A stretch of DNA of 6,840 nt from Cetobacterium sp. UBA6069 (GCA_002428805.1 DIXX01000086.1:27594-34433); one strand, 5' to 3'; shown: positions 1 through 5,931, counted from the first letter of the stretch. Program-made: numbers and translations. Notes: generated by a model not told the origin, from the sequence alone.

Positions 1-431
1 AAAAAAAACAAGAAAAAAAAGTTATAAAAGAGGTAGAAAAAGCCAAAGTTAAAAAGATAGAATCGCCTAAAAAAGAGGTACAATATAATGAATTTCAAGA
101 TAATAATAGATTTTTACAAGGGGAAGATGGAGTATTTACTGCAATTTCTTTAGAAGGAATAGAGTATGAAATATTAAAAGAGGTTGATCCTAAATATCCC
201 ATTAGAGCTAAAAAATCAGGTTATAAAGGTATTGGAATAATTAGGGTGAAATTTCTTGTAGATGTTGACGGTAGTGTAAAAAATATAGAGTTTTTATCAG
301 GTGAACAAAAATTTGGATTTAAAGAGGAAGTAGAAAAGGCACTCAATCAATGGAGATTTAAACCAATTCAATATAAAAATAAAAATATAAGAGTACATTT
401 TGAAAAAGAGTTTAAATTTAAAAACATTTGA
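1..431 (+). CDS. TonB-family protein, C-terminal part (5' end outside window)
   Basis: Reading frame 3 is open from the window edge to a TGA at 429-431, giving 142 visible residues. Residues about 62-142 match the TonB C-terminal domain: a DPKYP start, an alanine and glycine-rich turn (GYKGIG), the VDVDGSV strand, and the WRFKP motif near the end. In the family this periplasmic domain contacts the TonB box of outer-membrane receptors and passes on proton-motive energy from ExbB/ExbD. Before it lies a stretch rich in Lys and Glu (residues 1-28), probably the periplasm-spanning linker, which in classical TonB is Pro-rich. The N-terminal membrane anchor is not in the window. A GTG at 246 could be mistaken for a start of a 61-residue gene, but the domain begins about 60 nt upstream of it, so it is internal. 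It could be TonB proper or another TonB-domain protein; the partner genes are not visible. Confidence 0.85.
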   Translation, partial: KKQEKKVIKEVEKAKVKKIESPKKEVQYNEFQDNNRFLQGEDGVFTAISLEGIEYEILKEVDPKYPIRAKKSGYKGIGIIRVKFLVDVDGSVKNIEFLSGEQKFGFKEEVEKALNQWRFKPIQYKNKNIRVHFEKEFKFKNI

Positions 432-450
432 AAATAGTAGCATGGAGTTG

Positions 451-480
451 GGTAGAGTTTAATAAGCTCTACCTATTTTT
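451..480 (+). terminator. Intrinsic terminator after the TonB-family gene
   Basis: The arms 451-460 (GGTAGAGTTT) and 464-473 (AAGCTCTACC) form a 10-bp stem, nine Watson-Crick pairs and one G-U, around a 3-nt loop. It is followed by TATTTTT at 474-480. It begins 20 nt after the TonB-family stop codon. It also lies directly in front of the next gene, whose ribosome binding site starts only about 7 nt after the T-tract, so it could act as an attenuator for rpoN as well as a true end. Confidence 0.88.
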
Positions 481-497
481 ATAAGAAAGGGGAAGTT

Positions 498-1703
498 ATG
501 GATTTTAAATTGGGATTAGATCAAAGTTTGAAAATAGCTTTATCTCTAGAGATGAAGTTATCTATTGATATATTAAAAATGAGTTTGAAAGAATTAAAAG
601 AATTTTTGAAAGAAAAAGAGGAGAAATATCCAGGAATTGAGATAGTTTATCCAAAGCAGATAAAATCAAAATCTACTGAAGTAGAAAACTATTTAGAAAA
701 CATATCGGATTCAGAAGAGAGTTTAATAGATTTTTTAGAGGAACAGATTAGTTATTTAACTTTATCAAAAGAGATAAAAAATATTTTAGAATATTTAATA
801 AATAATTTAGATGAACGTGGTTATTTAGATGGTTCCTTGGAAGAGTTAAGAAAAGATGGGGGATATAAAAGTGTTGCTTTTAAAGAGAGCTTAAGTATTT
901 TAAGAAAGTTAGATCCAATTGGAGTAGGAGCTTTTGATCTTATCGATTGTTTAAAAATACAACTTTTAAACAGAGGAATAAAAGAAAGAAAAATAGAGGA
1001 AATTCTTGAAAAAAATTTAGAAGATATAGCCAATACAAATTTGAATAAAATTTGTTTAGAAAGAGAGATTGATATGTCTACTCTAAAAAGATACATAGAG
1101 GTAATAAAAACCTTGAATCCGAAACCAGCAAGAGGATACTATGTAAATAAAAAAACGAAATACATCATACCAGATATTAATCTAGATATAATAGCTGATG
1201 AGATTATAATAACTTTAAATGAAGAGGAAATCCCAAAAATTAAAGTAAGAACAGATGATAAACAAAGCTATAATTTAGCTTTAACATTAGAAAGAAGTAT
1301 TCAAAAAAGACAAAAAACACTTTTAAAAGTAAGTAATTATATTTTAAATTATCAAAAAGATTTTATATTAAGAAATGCACCATTAAAAACCTTAAAAATA
1401 AAAGATATTGCTTACGAATTAGATTTACATGAATCAACAATATCAAGAGCTATAAAGGATAAGTTTTTAAAAAGTGGTAGTAGAATCGAGAGTCTAAAAA
1501 AATATATAGTTTTAGATGAAAAAAATCAATATATAAAGAATCAAATATTAGAAATTATAGATTTGGAAAATAAAAAAAATCCTTTATCAGATGAAAAAAT
1601 ATTGAAAGAACTCTGTGAGAGAGGTGTTATGATTCAAAGAAGAACAATAGCTAAATATAGAGATGAACTGGGAATACCCTCTAGTCGTCATAGAAAAAAA
1701 TAG
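498..1703 (+). CDS. rpoN: RNA polymerase sigma-54 factor RpoN
   Basis: This 401-residue protein is sigma-54, the alternative sigma factor that recognises -24/-12 promoters and needs an ATP-dependent activator to open them. Region I is residues 1-50, ending in YPGIEI where the family usually has NPxLE, but it is poor in glutamine. An acidic linker follows (about 60-82). The core-binding part contains LDPIGVGAFDLIDCL (138-152), NPKPARGY (207-214) and a KRQKTL segment (270-275). The helix-turn-helix has HESTISRA (311-318), and the diagnostic RpoN box, RRTIAKYR, is at 381-388. It is short for the family (usually about 430-480 residues). The TPxG and LKxFF elements that normally follow HEST are replaced by KSGSRIES and LKKYI. 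The ATG at 498 has a good AAAGGGGAAG Shine-Dalgarno at 487-495. No sigma-54 activator and no -24/-12 promoter was seen in the window, so its targets are elsewhere. Confidence 0.95.
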   Translation: MDFKLGLDQSLKIALSLEMKLSIDILKMSLKELKEFLKEKEEKYPGIEIVYPKQIKSKSTEVENYLENISDSEESLIDFLEEQISYLTLSKEIKNILEYLINNLDERGYLDGSLEELRKDGGYKSVAFKESLSILRKLDPIGVGAFDLIDCLKIQLLNRGIKERKIEEILEKNLEDIANTNLNKICLEREIDMSTLKRYIEVIKTLNPKPARGYYVNKKTKYIIPDINLDIIADEIIITLNEEEIPKIKVRTDDKQSYNLALTLERSIQKRQKTLLKVSNYILNYQKDFILRNAPLKTLKIKDIAYELDLHESTISRAIKDKFLKSGSRIESLKKYIVLDEKNQYIKNQILEIIDLENKKNPLSDEKILKELCERGVMIQRRTIAKYRDELGIPSSRHRKK

Positions 1704-1721
1704 GTAATAAAAAATTATTTG

Positions 1722-1730
1722 TGATATAAT
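1722..1730 (+). promoter_or_regulatory. Candidate extended -10 promoter for the GntR-type gene
   Basis: TGATATAAT carries a perfect TATAAT (1725-1730) preceded by the TGN of an extended -10. No convincing -35 lies 16-17 nt upstream (around 1702-1708), which an extended -10 can tolerate. It would give a 5' leader of roughly 90 nt. In DNA this AT-rich, a TATAAT alone is weak evidence. Confidence 0.4.
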
Positions 1731-1747
1731 AAAGCCTAAAGATTATT

Positions 1748-1775
1748 TTTGTATTAAATATATGAATAGTATAAT
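1748..1775 (+). promoter_or_regulatory. Alternative candidate promoter for the GntR-type gene
   Basis: A second perfect TATAAT is at 1770-1775, with TTTGTA at 1748-1753 as a possible -35 at 16-nt spacing. The -35 region includes TTGTAT (1749-1754), the first six bases of the TTGTATAC elements in the downstream operon promoter, so autoregulation is conceivable but not shown. Apart from these two candidates I see nothing definite in the 124-nt gap after rpoN. Confidence 0.35.
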
Positions 1776-1827
1776 TGAATGGATAAATTAGTGTGATTTA
1801 CGACGAGTTAAAAAGAAGGGGAATATA

Positions 1828-2481
1828 ATGGTTATAAAGAAAAAAAAATCAATCCGTGAACAAGTATATGATTATTTAAAAGATGAGATTGTAAATGGAA
1901 ACATAAAAGAAGGGAGCAGGATAGTAGAAGAAGAATATGCTGAAAGATTAAATATAAGCAGAACACCCCTTAGAGAAGCTCTTAGAATGTTAGAGTTAGA
2001 AGGGCTTGTAGAAGCTAGAGAAAAAGGTGGAGTAACAGTTCCCAAAACTACTAAAAAAGATGTTGAAGAGGTTGTTAAAATAAGAATAGCTTTAGAAACA
2101 GTTATATTTGAAGAGTTATTTGAAAAAGTTACTTTAGAAGATATTAAAAAATTAGAGGAGAATATATATAAGGCAGATGCAATAGTAAATGATGAAGTTA
2201 AATGTTTAGAAGTATTTAAATATTTCTCAGAATTTAATAAGATTTTATATGCAATTTCTGATTTACCAAGAGTTATTCATCTAATAAATAATTTGAACTT
2301 ATATCTAAAAAAGTTTAGAAAGATATCTGCTGAGAATAATGAAAGAAGATTAAGTGCACATGCTGATCATATGAAAATAGTAGAATTAATAAAAAGTGGA
2401 AAAAAGCATGAAGCGATTGAAGTTAATAGAAAACACTTGCTAGAAGCTAAAGAGTTTTTAATAAAGCAGGTTGAAAGTTAA
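1828..2481 (+). CDS. GntR-family transcriptional regulator, FCD (FadR-type) subfamily
   Basis: This is a 217-residue DNA-binding regulator. Residues about 8-72 are a winged helix-turn-helix of GntR type: the recognition stretch NISRTPLREALRMLELEGLV (42-61) followed by the wing (EKGGVTV, 65-71). Residues about 78-213 form an all-helical effector domain of FCD type, as in FadR, LldR and the citrate regulator CitO. FCD proteins usually bind a metal through an Asp and three His. Here His181 and His203 appear kept, but the usual D-x-x-F-H stretch reads FSEFN (133-137), so the Asp and first His are replaced by Phe133 and Asn137. The effector may therefore differ. The start has an AGAAGGGGA ribosome binding site at 1814-1822. 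The gene is monocistronic, ends in a terminator, and sits directly upstream of the oxaloacetate decarboxylase/citrate lyase promoter, so it is the likely local regulator. The effector and the sign of control are unknown. Confidence 0.9.
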   Translation: MVIKKKKSIREQVYDYLKDEIVNGNIKEGSRIVEEEYAERLNISRTPLREALRMLELEGLVEAREKGGVTVPKTTKKDVEEVVKIRIALETVIFEELFEKVTLEDIKKLEENIYKADAIVNDEVKCLEVFKYFSEFNKILYAISDLPRVIHLINNLNLYLKKFRKISAENNERRLSAHADHMKIVELIKSGKKHEAIEVNRKHLLEAKEFLIKQVES

Positions 2482-2509
2482 AAATCAGAAGAAATTCTGA
2501 TTTTTTTTT
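2481..2509 (+). terminator. Intrinsic terminator of the GntR-type gene
   Basis: A hairpin with arms 2481-2490 (AAAATCAGAA) and 2495-2504 (TTCTGATTTT) closes on a GAAA tetraloop at 2491-2494. A run of nine T occupies 2501-2509. It starts in the stop codon of the regulator gene and insulates the downstream operon, which therefore needs its own promoter. Confidence 0.93.
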
Positions 2510-2572
2510 GGAAAAGTAGGTCACACTGTACTAAAATTATATTTTTTATAGGATTAAAGATAGAAAAATAAT

Positions 2573-2600
2573 TTGACAAATATGAAAAATGTTGTATACT
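2573..2600 (+). promoter_or_regulatory. Sigma-70-type promoter of the oad-cit operon
   Basis: The -35 is a perfect TTGACA at 2573-2578, and the -10 is TATACT (one mismatch to consensus) at 2595-2600, with a 16-nt spacer. A very A/T-rich stretch (about 2531-2572) lies just upstream and could serve as an UP element. Transcription would start near 2606-2608, leaving a leader of about 53 nt before the oadA start. It lies between a strong terminator and the first gene of a six-gene run, so it is probably the main promoter for all of them. Confidence 0.85.
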
Positions 2601-2627
2601 GTATTGTAAATATAAAATTGTATACAG
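2592..2627 (+). promoter_or_regulatory. Paired TTGTATAC operator-like sites over the oad-cit promoter
   Basis: The eight bases TTGTATAC occur at 2592-2599 and again at 2618-2625, 26 bp apart, each containing the palindrome GTATAC. The second (TTGTATACAG, 2618-2627) is one base off the palindrome TTGTATACAA, a pattern of the kind bound by FCD-type GntR regulators. A third TTGTA is at 2604-2608. The first site covers the -10 hexamer and the second lies around +12 to +20, positions that suit repression. The regulator encoded just upstream is the natural candidate to bind here; this is inference. Confidence 0.6.
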
Positions 2628-2648
2628 AATACGGGACACTGAATGCCG

Positions 2649-2654
2649 AGGAGG
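2649..2654 (+). promoter_or_regulatory. Ribosome binding site that fixes a TTG start for oadA
   Basis: AGGAGG sits 5 nt before a TTG at 2660-2662, directly followed by the conserved OadA N-terminus. The frame is open further upstream (TTG 2573, ATG 2582), but those codons lie inside the promoter and lack a ribosome binding site, so this signal decides the start. Confidence 0.87.
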
Positions 2655-2659
2655 ATATT

Positions 2660-4045
2660 TTGAAAAATAAGGTTAAAATAACGGAAACTTGTCTAAGAGA
2701 TGGACACCAATCTCTAATAGCAACAAGATTAACGACAGCTGAAATCCTTCCAATTGTTGAGAAGATGGATGAAGTTGGATATCATGCTTTAGAAGTTTGG
2801 GGAGGAGCCACTTTTGATGCTTGTATTAGATTCTTAAATGAAGACCCTTGGGAAAGACTTAGAGAAATCAAGAAAAGAGCTAAAAAAACAAAACTACAAA
2901 TGCTTTTAAGAGGTCAAAACCTTTTAGGATACAGACACTATGCAGATGATATAGTTGAAGAGTTTGTAAAAAAATCAATTGAAAATGGTATCGATATAAT
3001 CAGAATATTCGATGCACTTAATGATACAAGAAACTTAAAAGTTGCTGCTGAAGCAACTAAAAAATATGGAGGACATTGCCAACTTTCAATAGCTTATACA
3101 ATAAGTCCTGTTCATACAACAGAGTACTATAAAGAGTTAGCTAAAGAGATGGAAGCTATGGGAGCAGACTCAATTGTAATAAAAGATATGGCTGGAATAC
3201 TTCTTCCTGAAACAGGATACAATCTAGTAAAAGAGTTAAAGTCTGTTTTAAATGTTCCTTTAGAGTTACATACTCATGCTACAAGTGGAATAGCAAGTAT
3301 GTTATACCTAAGAGCTGTAGATGCTGGAATTGATATTATTGATACAGGGATATCTACTTTTGCAGGAGGAACAGCACAGCCAGCAACAGAATCTATGGTT
3401 AGAACTTTTGAAGGTGGAGAAAGAGACCCAGAGTTAAATTTAACACTTTTAAAAGAGATTGCAGAATACTTCAAACCAATTAGAAAAAAATATGTAGATG
3501 AGAAAGTTTTAAATATGCAAGCTTACTTCGTTGAGCCAAGCATTTTAGAATATCAACTACCTGGTGGAATGTTATCAAACTTAGTATCTCAACTTACAGC
3601 ACAAAAAGCTGCTGATAAATATGAAGATGTACTAAAAGAGATTCCAAGAGTAAGAGAGGACTTAGGATTCCCTCCACTAGTTACGCCACTTAGTCAAATG
3701 GTTGGAACTCAAGCGGTATTTAATGTATTGACTGGAGAAAGATATAAGATGGTACCAAAAGAGATTAAGGATTATGTAAAAGGTCTTTATGGAAAATCAC
3801 CAGCTCCAATGTCAGAAGAGGTAAAGAAAAAAATAATTGGAGATGAAGCTGTTTTCACAGGAAGACCAGCAGACCTTCTAAAGCCAGAATATGACGAGAT
3901 AAAAAGAGAGATTGGCGATTTAGCAAAATCTCCTGAAGATGTTCTAATGTATGCTATGTTCCCACAAATAGCTAAACCTTACTTAGAGAATAGAGATAAA
4001 CCAAAAGTAGAAAAAGAATATAGAAATATAAATATAGTTTTTTAG
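2660..4045 (+). CDS. oadA: Oxaloacetate decarboxylase alpha subunit (carboxyltransferase only)
   Basis: This 461-residue cytoplasmic subunit moves the carboxyl group of oxaloacetate onto biotin, releasing pyruvate. The N-terminal barrel has TCLRDGHQS (10-18, metal ligand Asp14), EVWGGATFD (45-53), LLRGQNLLGYRHYADD (82-97), RIFDALND (115-122), IKDMAG (174-179, the active-site Lys175) and the metal-binding pair His204/His206 in LHTHATSG. The conserved C-terminal part of the carboxyltransferase region includes QLPGGMLSNL (299-308) and GFPPLVTPLSQMVGTQAVFN (336-355). Klebsiella-type OadA is about 590 residues with a biotin domain at its end; here the protein stops without linker or biotin domain, which are encoded separately two genes on. 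The start is the TTG at 2660; longer versions would begin within the promoter. The carboxyltransferase is of pyruvate carboxylase 5S type, not the acyl-CoA type of glutaconyl-CoA or methylmalonyl-CoA decarboxylases, and the neighbouring citrate lyase genes support oxaloacetate as substrate. Confidence 0.95.
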   Translation: MKNKVKITETCLRDGHQSLIATRLTTAEILPIVEKMDEVGYHALEVWGGATFDACIRFLNEDPWERLREIKKRAKKTKLQMLLRGQNLLGYRHYADDIVEEFVKKSIENGIDIIRIFDALNDTRNLKVAAEATKKYGGHCQLSIAYTISPVHTTEYYKELAKEMEAMGADSIVIKDMAGILLPETGYNLVKELKSVLNVPLELHTHATSGIASMLYLRAVDAGIDIIDTGISTFAGGTAQPATESMVRTFEGGERDPELNLTLLKEIAEYFKPIRKKYVDEKVLNMQAYFVEPSILEYQLPGGMLSNLVSQLTAQKAADKYEDVLKEIPRVREDLGFPPLVTPLSQMVGTQAVFNVLTGERYKMVPKEIKDYVKGLYGKSPAPMSEEVKKKIIGDEAVFTGRPADLLKPEYDEIKREIGDLAKSPEDVLMYAMFPQIAKPYLENRDKPKVEKEYRNINIVF

Positions 4046-4049
4046 TTGA

Positions 4050-4055
4050 AAGGAG
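4050..4055 (+). promoter_or_regulatory. Distant ribosome binding site of the OadG-like gene
   Basis: AAGGAG at 4050-4055 lies 14 nt before the only ATG that fits the next reading frame (4070), longer than the 5-10 nt seen for the other genes of this operon. An ATG at 4057-4059, two bases after the AAGGAG, opens only a six-codon frame ending at 4077. Confidence 0.55.
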
Positions 4056-4069
4056 AATGATTTATAAGA

Positions 4070-4381
4070 ATGTTTAAAGACGCAATAACGCTTATGATAG
4101 CTCTTGAAATAACGTTAATAAGTATGCTTGTTGTATTTACAATATTAGCGATATTAGCTTTCGTTCTTTCACTGTTCAAATATATTCCAGCAGAGAAAGT
4201 AGTAGAGATAAAAAAAGCTACACCAGCAGTAACACCAGCAAAGGTAGAAAGAGAAAAGTTTGATCCATCAAAGATAACAAGCGAAGAGATGAGAGTAGCT
4301 ATGATGGTAGCATGTATAGAGGCAGCTGGAGAAGATAAGGATGCCAATATAAGAGTTGTAGGAATAAAAGAATTAAACTAA
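4070..4381 (+). CDS. oadG: OadG-like gamma/delta subunit of the Na+-pumping decarboxylase
   Basis: This 103-residue single-span membrane protein has one hydrophobic helix near the N-terminus (about 7-36), a Lys/Pro/Ala linker with [10 protein letters not shown] (51-60), and a short cytoplasmic tail with [19 protein letters not shown] (71-89). That is the architecture of OadG, MmdD and GcdD, small subunits that hold the carboxyltransferase and biotin carrier on the membrane beta subunit. In Klebsiella OadG the tail ends in a His-rich metal-binding stretch; no histidine is present here, so it resembles the MmdD/GcdD kind more. The frame is closed by a TGA at 4058-4060, so ATG 4070 is the first possible start, 24 nt after the oadA stop. 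A later in-frame ATG at residue 9 would trim a few residues without removing the helix, but has no ribosome binding site. Confidence 0.85.
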   Translation: MFKDAITLMIALEITLISMLVVFTILAILAFVLSLFKYIPAEKVVEIKKATPAVTPAKVEREKFDPSKITSEEMRVAMMVACIEAAGEDKDANIRVVGIKELN

Positions 4382-4397
4382 TAGGAGTGTAATAAAA

Positions 4398-4760
4398 ATG
4401 ATAAAAGTATATAAAGTTAAAATTGGAGAAAAAGTATACGAGGTAGAAGTAGAATCAGTAACAGAGGTTAACGGAACAATATCAGCACCAACATCTTCAA
4501 CGCCAGCACCAGCTGCAGTGGCATCAGCACCAGCACCAGCAGGAAATGGTACAAAAGTTGAGGCACCTATGCAAGGTTTAGTTGTATCTGTAGATGTAAC
4601 TGTAGGAGCAAACGTAAAAGCTGGAGATACTTTATTAGTATTAGAAGCTATGAAAATGGAAAATCCAATTGTTTCACCAGTAAATGGAGTTGTTCAATCA
4701 ATAACTGTAAATAAAGGTGACACAGTAGACGGTGGAACAGTAGTAGTAACAATAGCTTAA
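4398..4760 (+). CDS. Biotin carrier subunit (biotinyl-domain protein) of the decarboxylase
   Basis: This 120-residue protein carries the biotin that shuttles CO2 from the carboxyltransferase to the membrane subunit. It has a short charged N-terminal segment (1-26), an Ala/Pro-rich flexible linker (about 30-50), and a complete biotinyl domain (53-120). The domain starts at VEAPMQG and contains EAMKMEN (83-89), with Lys86 as the biotinylated residue, 34 residues from the C-terminus as is normal. AGGAG at 4383-4387 lies 10 nt before the ATG, and the gene follows the OadG-like gene by 16 nt. It corresponds to the C-terminal part of Klebsiella OadA, here a separate gene as in methylmalonyl-CoA and glutaconyl-CoA decarboxylases (MmdC, GcdC). 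An acetyl-CoA or pyruvate carboxylase carrier would look alike, but the operon context argues for the Na+ pump. It needs a biotin ligase from elsewhere. Confidence 0.92.
   Translation: MIKVYKVKIGEKVYEVEVESVTEVNGTISAPTSSTPAPAAVASAPAPAGNGTKVEAPMQGLVVSVDVTVGANVKAGDTLLVLEAMKMENPIVSPVNGVVQSITVNKGDTVDGGTVVVTIA
4484..4543 (+). repeat. GCACCA-rich low-complexity stretch encoding the Ala/Pro linker
   Basis: Repeated GCA and CCA codons in the biotin carrier gene encode the flexible Ala/Pro/Ser/Thr linker. The stretch is clearly richer in G+C than its surroundings. Such hinge regions commonly vary in length between relatives; nothing suggests an independent element. Confidence 0.5.
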
Positions 4761-4789
4761 TCAAAATAATAAAGTCGAAAGGAGTTAAA

Positions 4790-5908
4790 ATGGAGTTTTT
4801 AAGTAATCTATTTTCAACAACAGGAATTGCAATGATGACTATGAATCAAGGTATTATGATTTTAGTTGCGTTATTCCTATTGTTTTTAGCAATAAAAAAG
4901 CAGTATGAACCTTATCTATTACTTCCAATAGCTTTTGGAATGTTATTGGTAAATTTACCAGCACCAGTGAGTGAAGGAATAATGGATAAAAATGGACTTT
5001 TAAATATTTTATATGCAGGAGTAAAGTATGGAGTTTATCCTCCTCTAATCTTCTTAGCGATAGGAGCAAGTACAGACTTCGGTCCATTAATTGCTAATCC
5101 TAAGAGTTTACTTCTTGGAGCGGCAGCTCAGTTAGGTATATTTGGAGCGTTCGTAGGTGCAGTTGCAATGGGAATGACTGGAAACGAAGCAGCATCTATA
5201 GGAATTATAGGTGGAGCAGATGGACCAACAGCTATCTATTTAACATCAAAGTTAGCACCACATATGTTAGGACCAATAGCAGTAGCGGCGTATTCATACA
5301 TGGCACTAGTACCAGTAATTCAACCACCTATTATTAGATTATTTACAACGAAAGAGGAAAGACAGATAAAGATGACTCAACTTAGAACTGTAAGTAAAAG
5401 AGAGAAAATCTTATTCCCAATAGTTGTAACAATAGTAGTAACATTAATAATTCCATCAGCAATACCTTTAGTAGGAATGCTAATGTTTGGAAACTTAGCT
5501 AAGGAAAGTGGATTAGTTCCTAACTTAGTTGAACATATAAAGGGAGCTTTAATGTATGTAATCACAATATTTATTGGATTGACAGTTGGAGCGACAACAA
5601 ATGCAGAAGCATTTTTAAATTTAGCAACAATAAAGATAATAGTATTAGGACTTTTCGCATTTGCATTTGGAACTGCAGGAGGAGTAATCTTTGGAAAAGT
5701 TATGTGTAAACTTAGCAAAGGTACAATCAATCCGATGATAGGAGCAGCAGGAGTAAGTGCTGTACCTATGGCGGCAAGAGTAGTTCAAAAAGTAGGACAA
5801 GAGGAAAATCCAAGTAACTTCTTACTGATGCATGCAATGGGACCTAACGTAGCAGGAGTTATAGGGTCAGCAGTAGCAGCAGGTGTGTTACTAGCTATGT
5901 TTAAATAA
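4790..5908 (+). CDS. oadB: Na+-translocating decarboxylase beta subunit
   Basis: This 372-residue integral membrane protein decarboxylates carboxybiotin and couples this to Na+ export across the cytoplasmic membrane. Many hydrophobic segments are visible, for example about 21-35, 42-57, 106-129, 160-180, 208-233, 253-268, 282-302 and 345-370. Key motifs are GGADGPTAIY (141-150) and NPMIGAAGVSAVP (314-326). Asp144, Asn314 and Ser323 occupy the places of the Na+-site residues Asp203, Asn373 and Ser382 of Klebsiella OadB, with identical spacing (170 and 9), so the pump looks functional. The offset of 59 means the N-terminal part is shorter than in Klebsiella. AAAGGAG at 4778-4784 precedes the ATG by 5 nt. 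GcdB and MmdB are close relatives and sequence alone separates them poorly; the substrate is inferred from oadA and the cit genes. Confidence 0.95.
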   Translation: MEFLSNLFSTTGIAMMTMNQGIMILVALFLLFLAIKKQYEPYLLLPIAFGMLLVNLPAPVSEGIMDKNGLLNILYAGVKYGVYPPLIFLAIGASTDFGPLIANPKSLLLGAAAQLGIFGAFVGAVAMGMTGNEAASIGIIGGADGPTAIYLTSKLAPHMLGPIAVAAYSYMALVPVIQPPIIRLFTTKEERQIKMTQLRTVSKREKILFPIVVTIVVTLIIPSAIPLVGMLMFGNLAKESGLVPNLVEHIKGALMYVITIFIGLTVGATTNAEAFLNLATIKIIVLGLFAFAFGTAGGVIFGKVMCKLSKGTINPMIGAAGVSAVPMAARVVQKVGQEENPSNFLLMHAMGPNVAGVIGSAVAAGVLLAMFK

Positions 5909-5931
5909 TTAAAAAAATTGGAGGCCAGGAA

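Noticed and set aside
1..20. A-rich run at the window start as a regulatory or repeat element
   Set aside because: It reads as Lys codons of the TonB-family linker in an AT-rich genome.
246..431. A separate 61-residue gene starting at GTG 246
   Set aside because: The frame is open from the window edge and the TonB domain already begins at about 186; the GTG has no ribosome binding site.
1728..1747. AATAA/TTATT hairpin with following T-run as a terminator for rpoN
   Set aside because: A five-pair stem made only of A-T pairs is too weak, and its left arm overlaps a candidate -10.
2519..2528. GGTCACACTG as a CRP-like site, shared as AGTGTGA at 1790-1796
   Set aside because: Only one half-site in each place, no symmetrical partner, and a shared 7-mer is weak evidence.
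2510..2572. Sigma-54 (-24/-12) promoter for the oad-cit operon, suggested by rpoN nearby
   Set aside because: No GG-N10-GC pair with TGGCAC/TTGC character was found here or upstream of the regulator; a near-consensus sigma-70 promoter is present instead.
2660..4045. oadA as pyruvate carboxylase subunit B or an acyl-CoA decarboxylase alpha subunit
   Set aside because: The acyl-CoA carboxyltransferase fold motifs are absent, and a Na+-pump beta subunit and citrate lyase genes follow; a pyruvate carboxylase would not need OadB and OadG-like partners.
4042..4347. Minus-strand open frames, here and at 821-1096, 3274-3474, 4854-5087, 5377-5730 and 5901-6155
   Set aside because: Each lies opposite a well-recognised gene, has no recognisable domain, and is explained by codon bias of the + strand gene.
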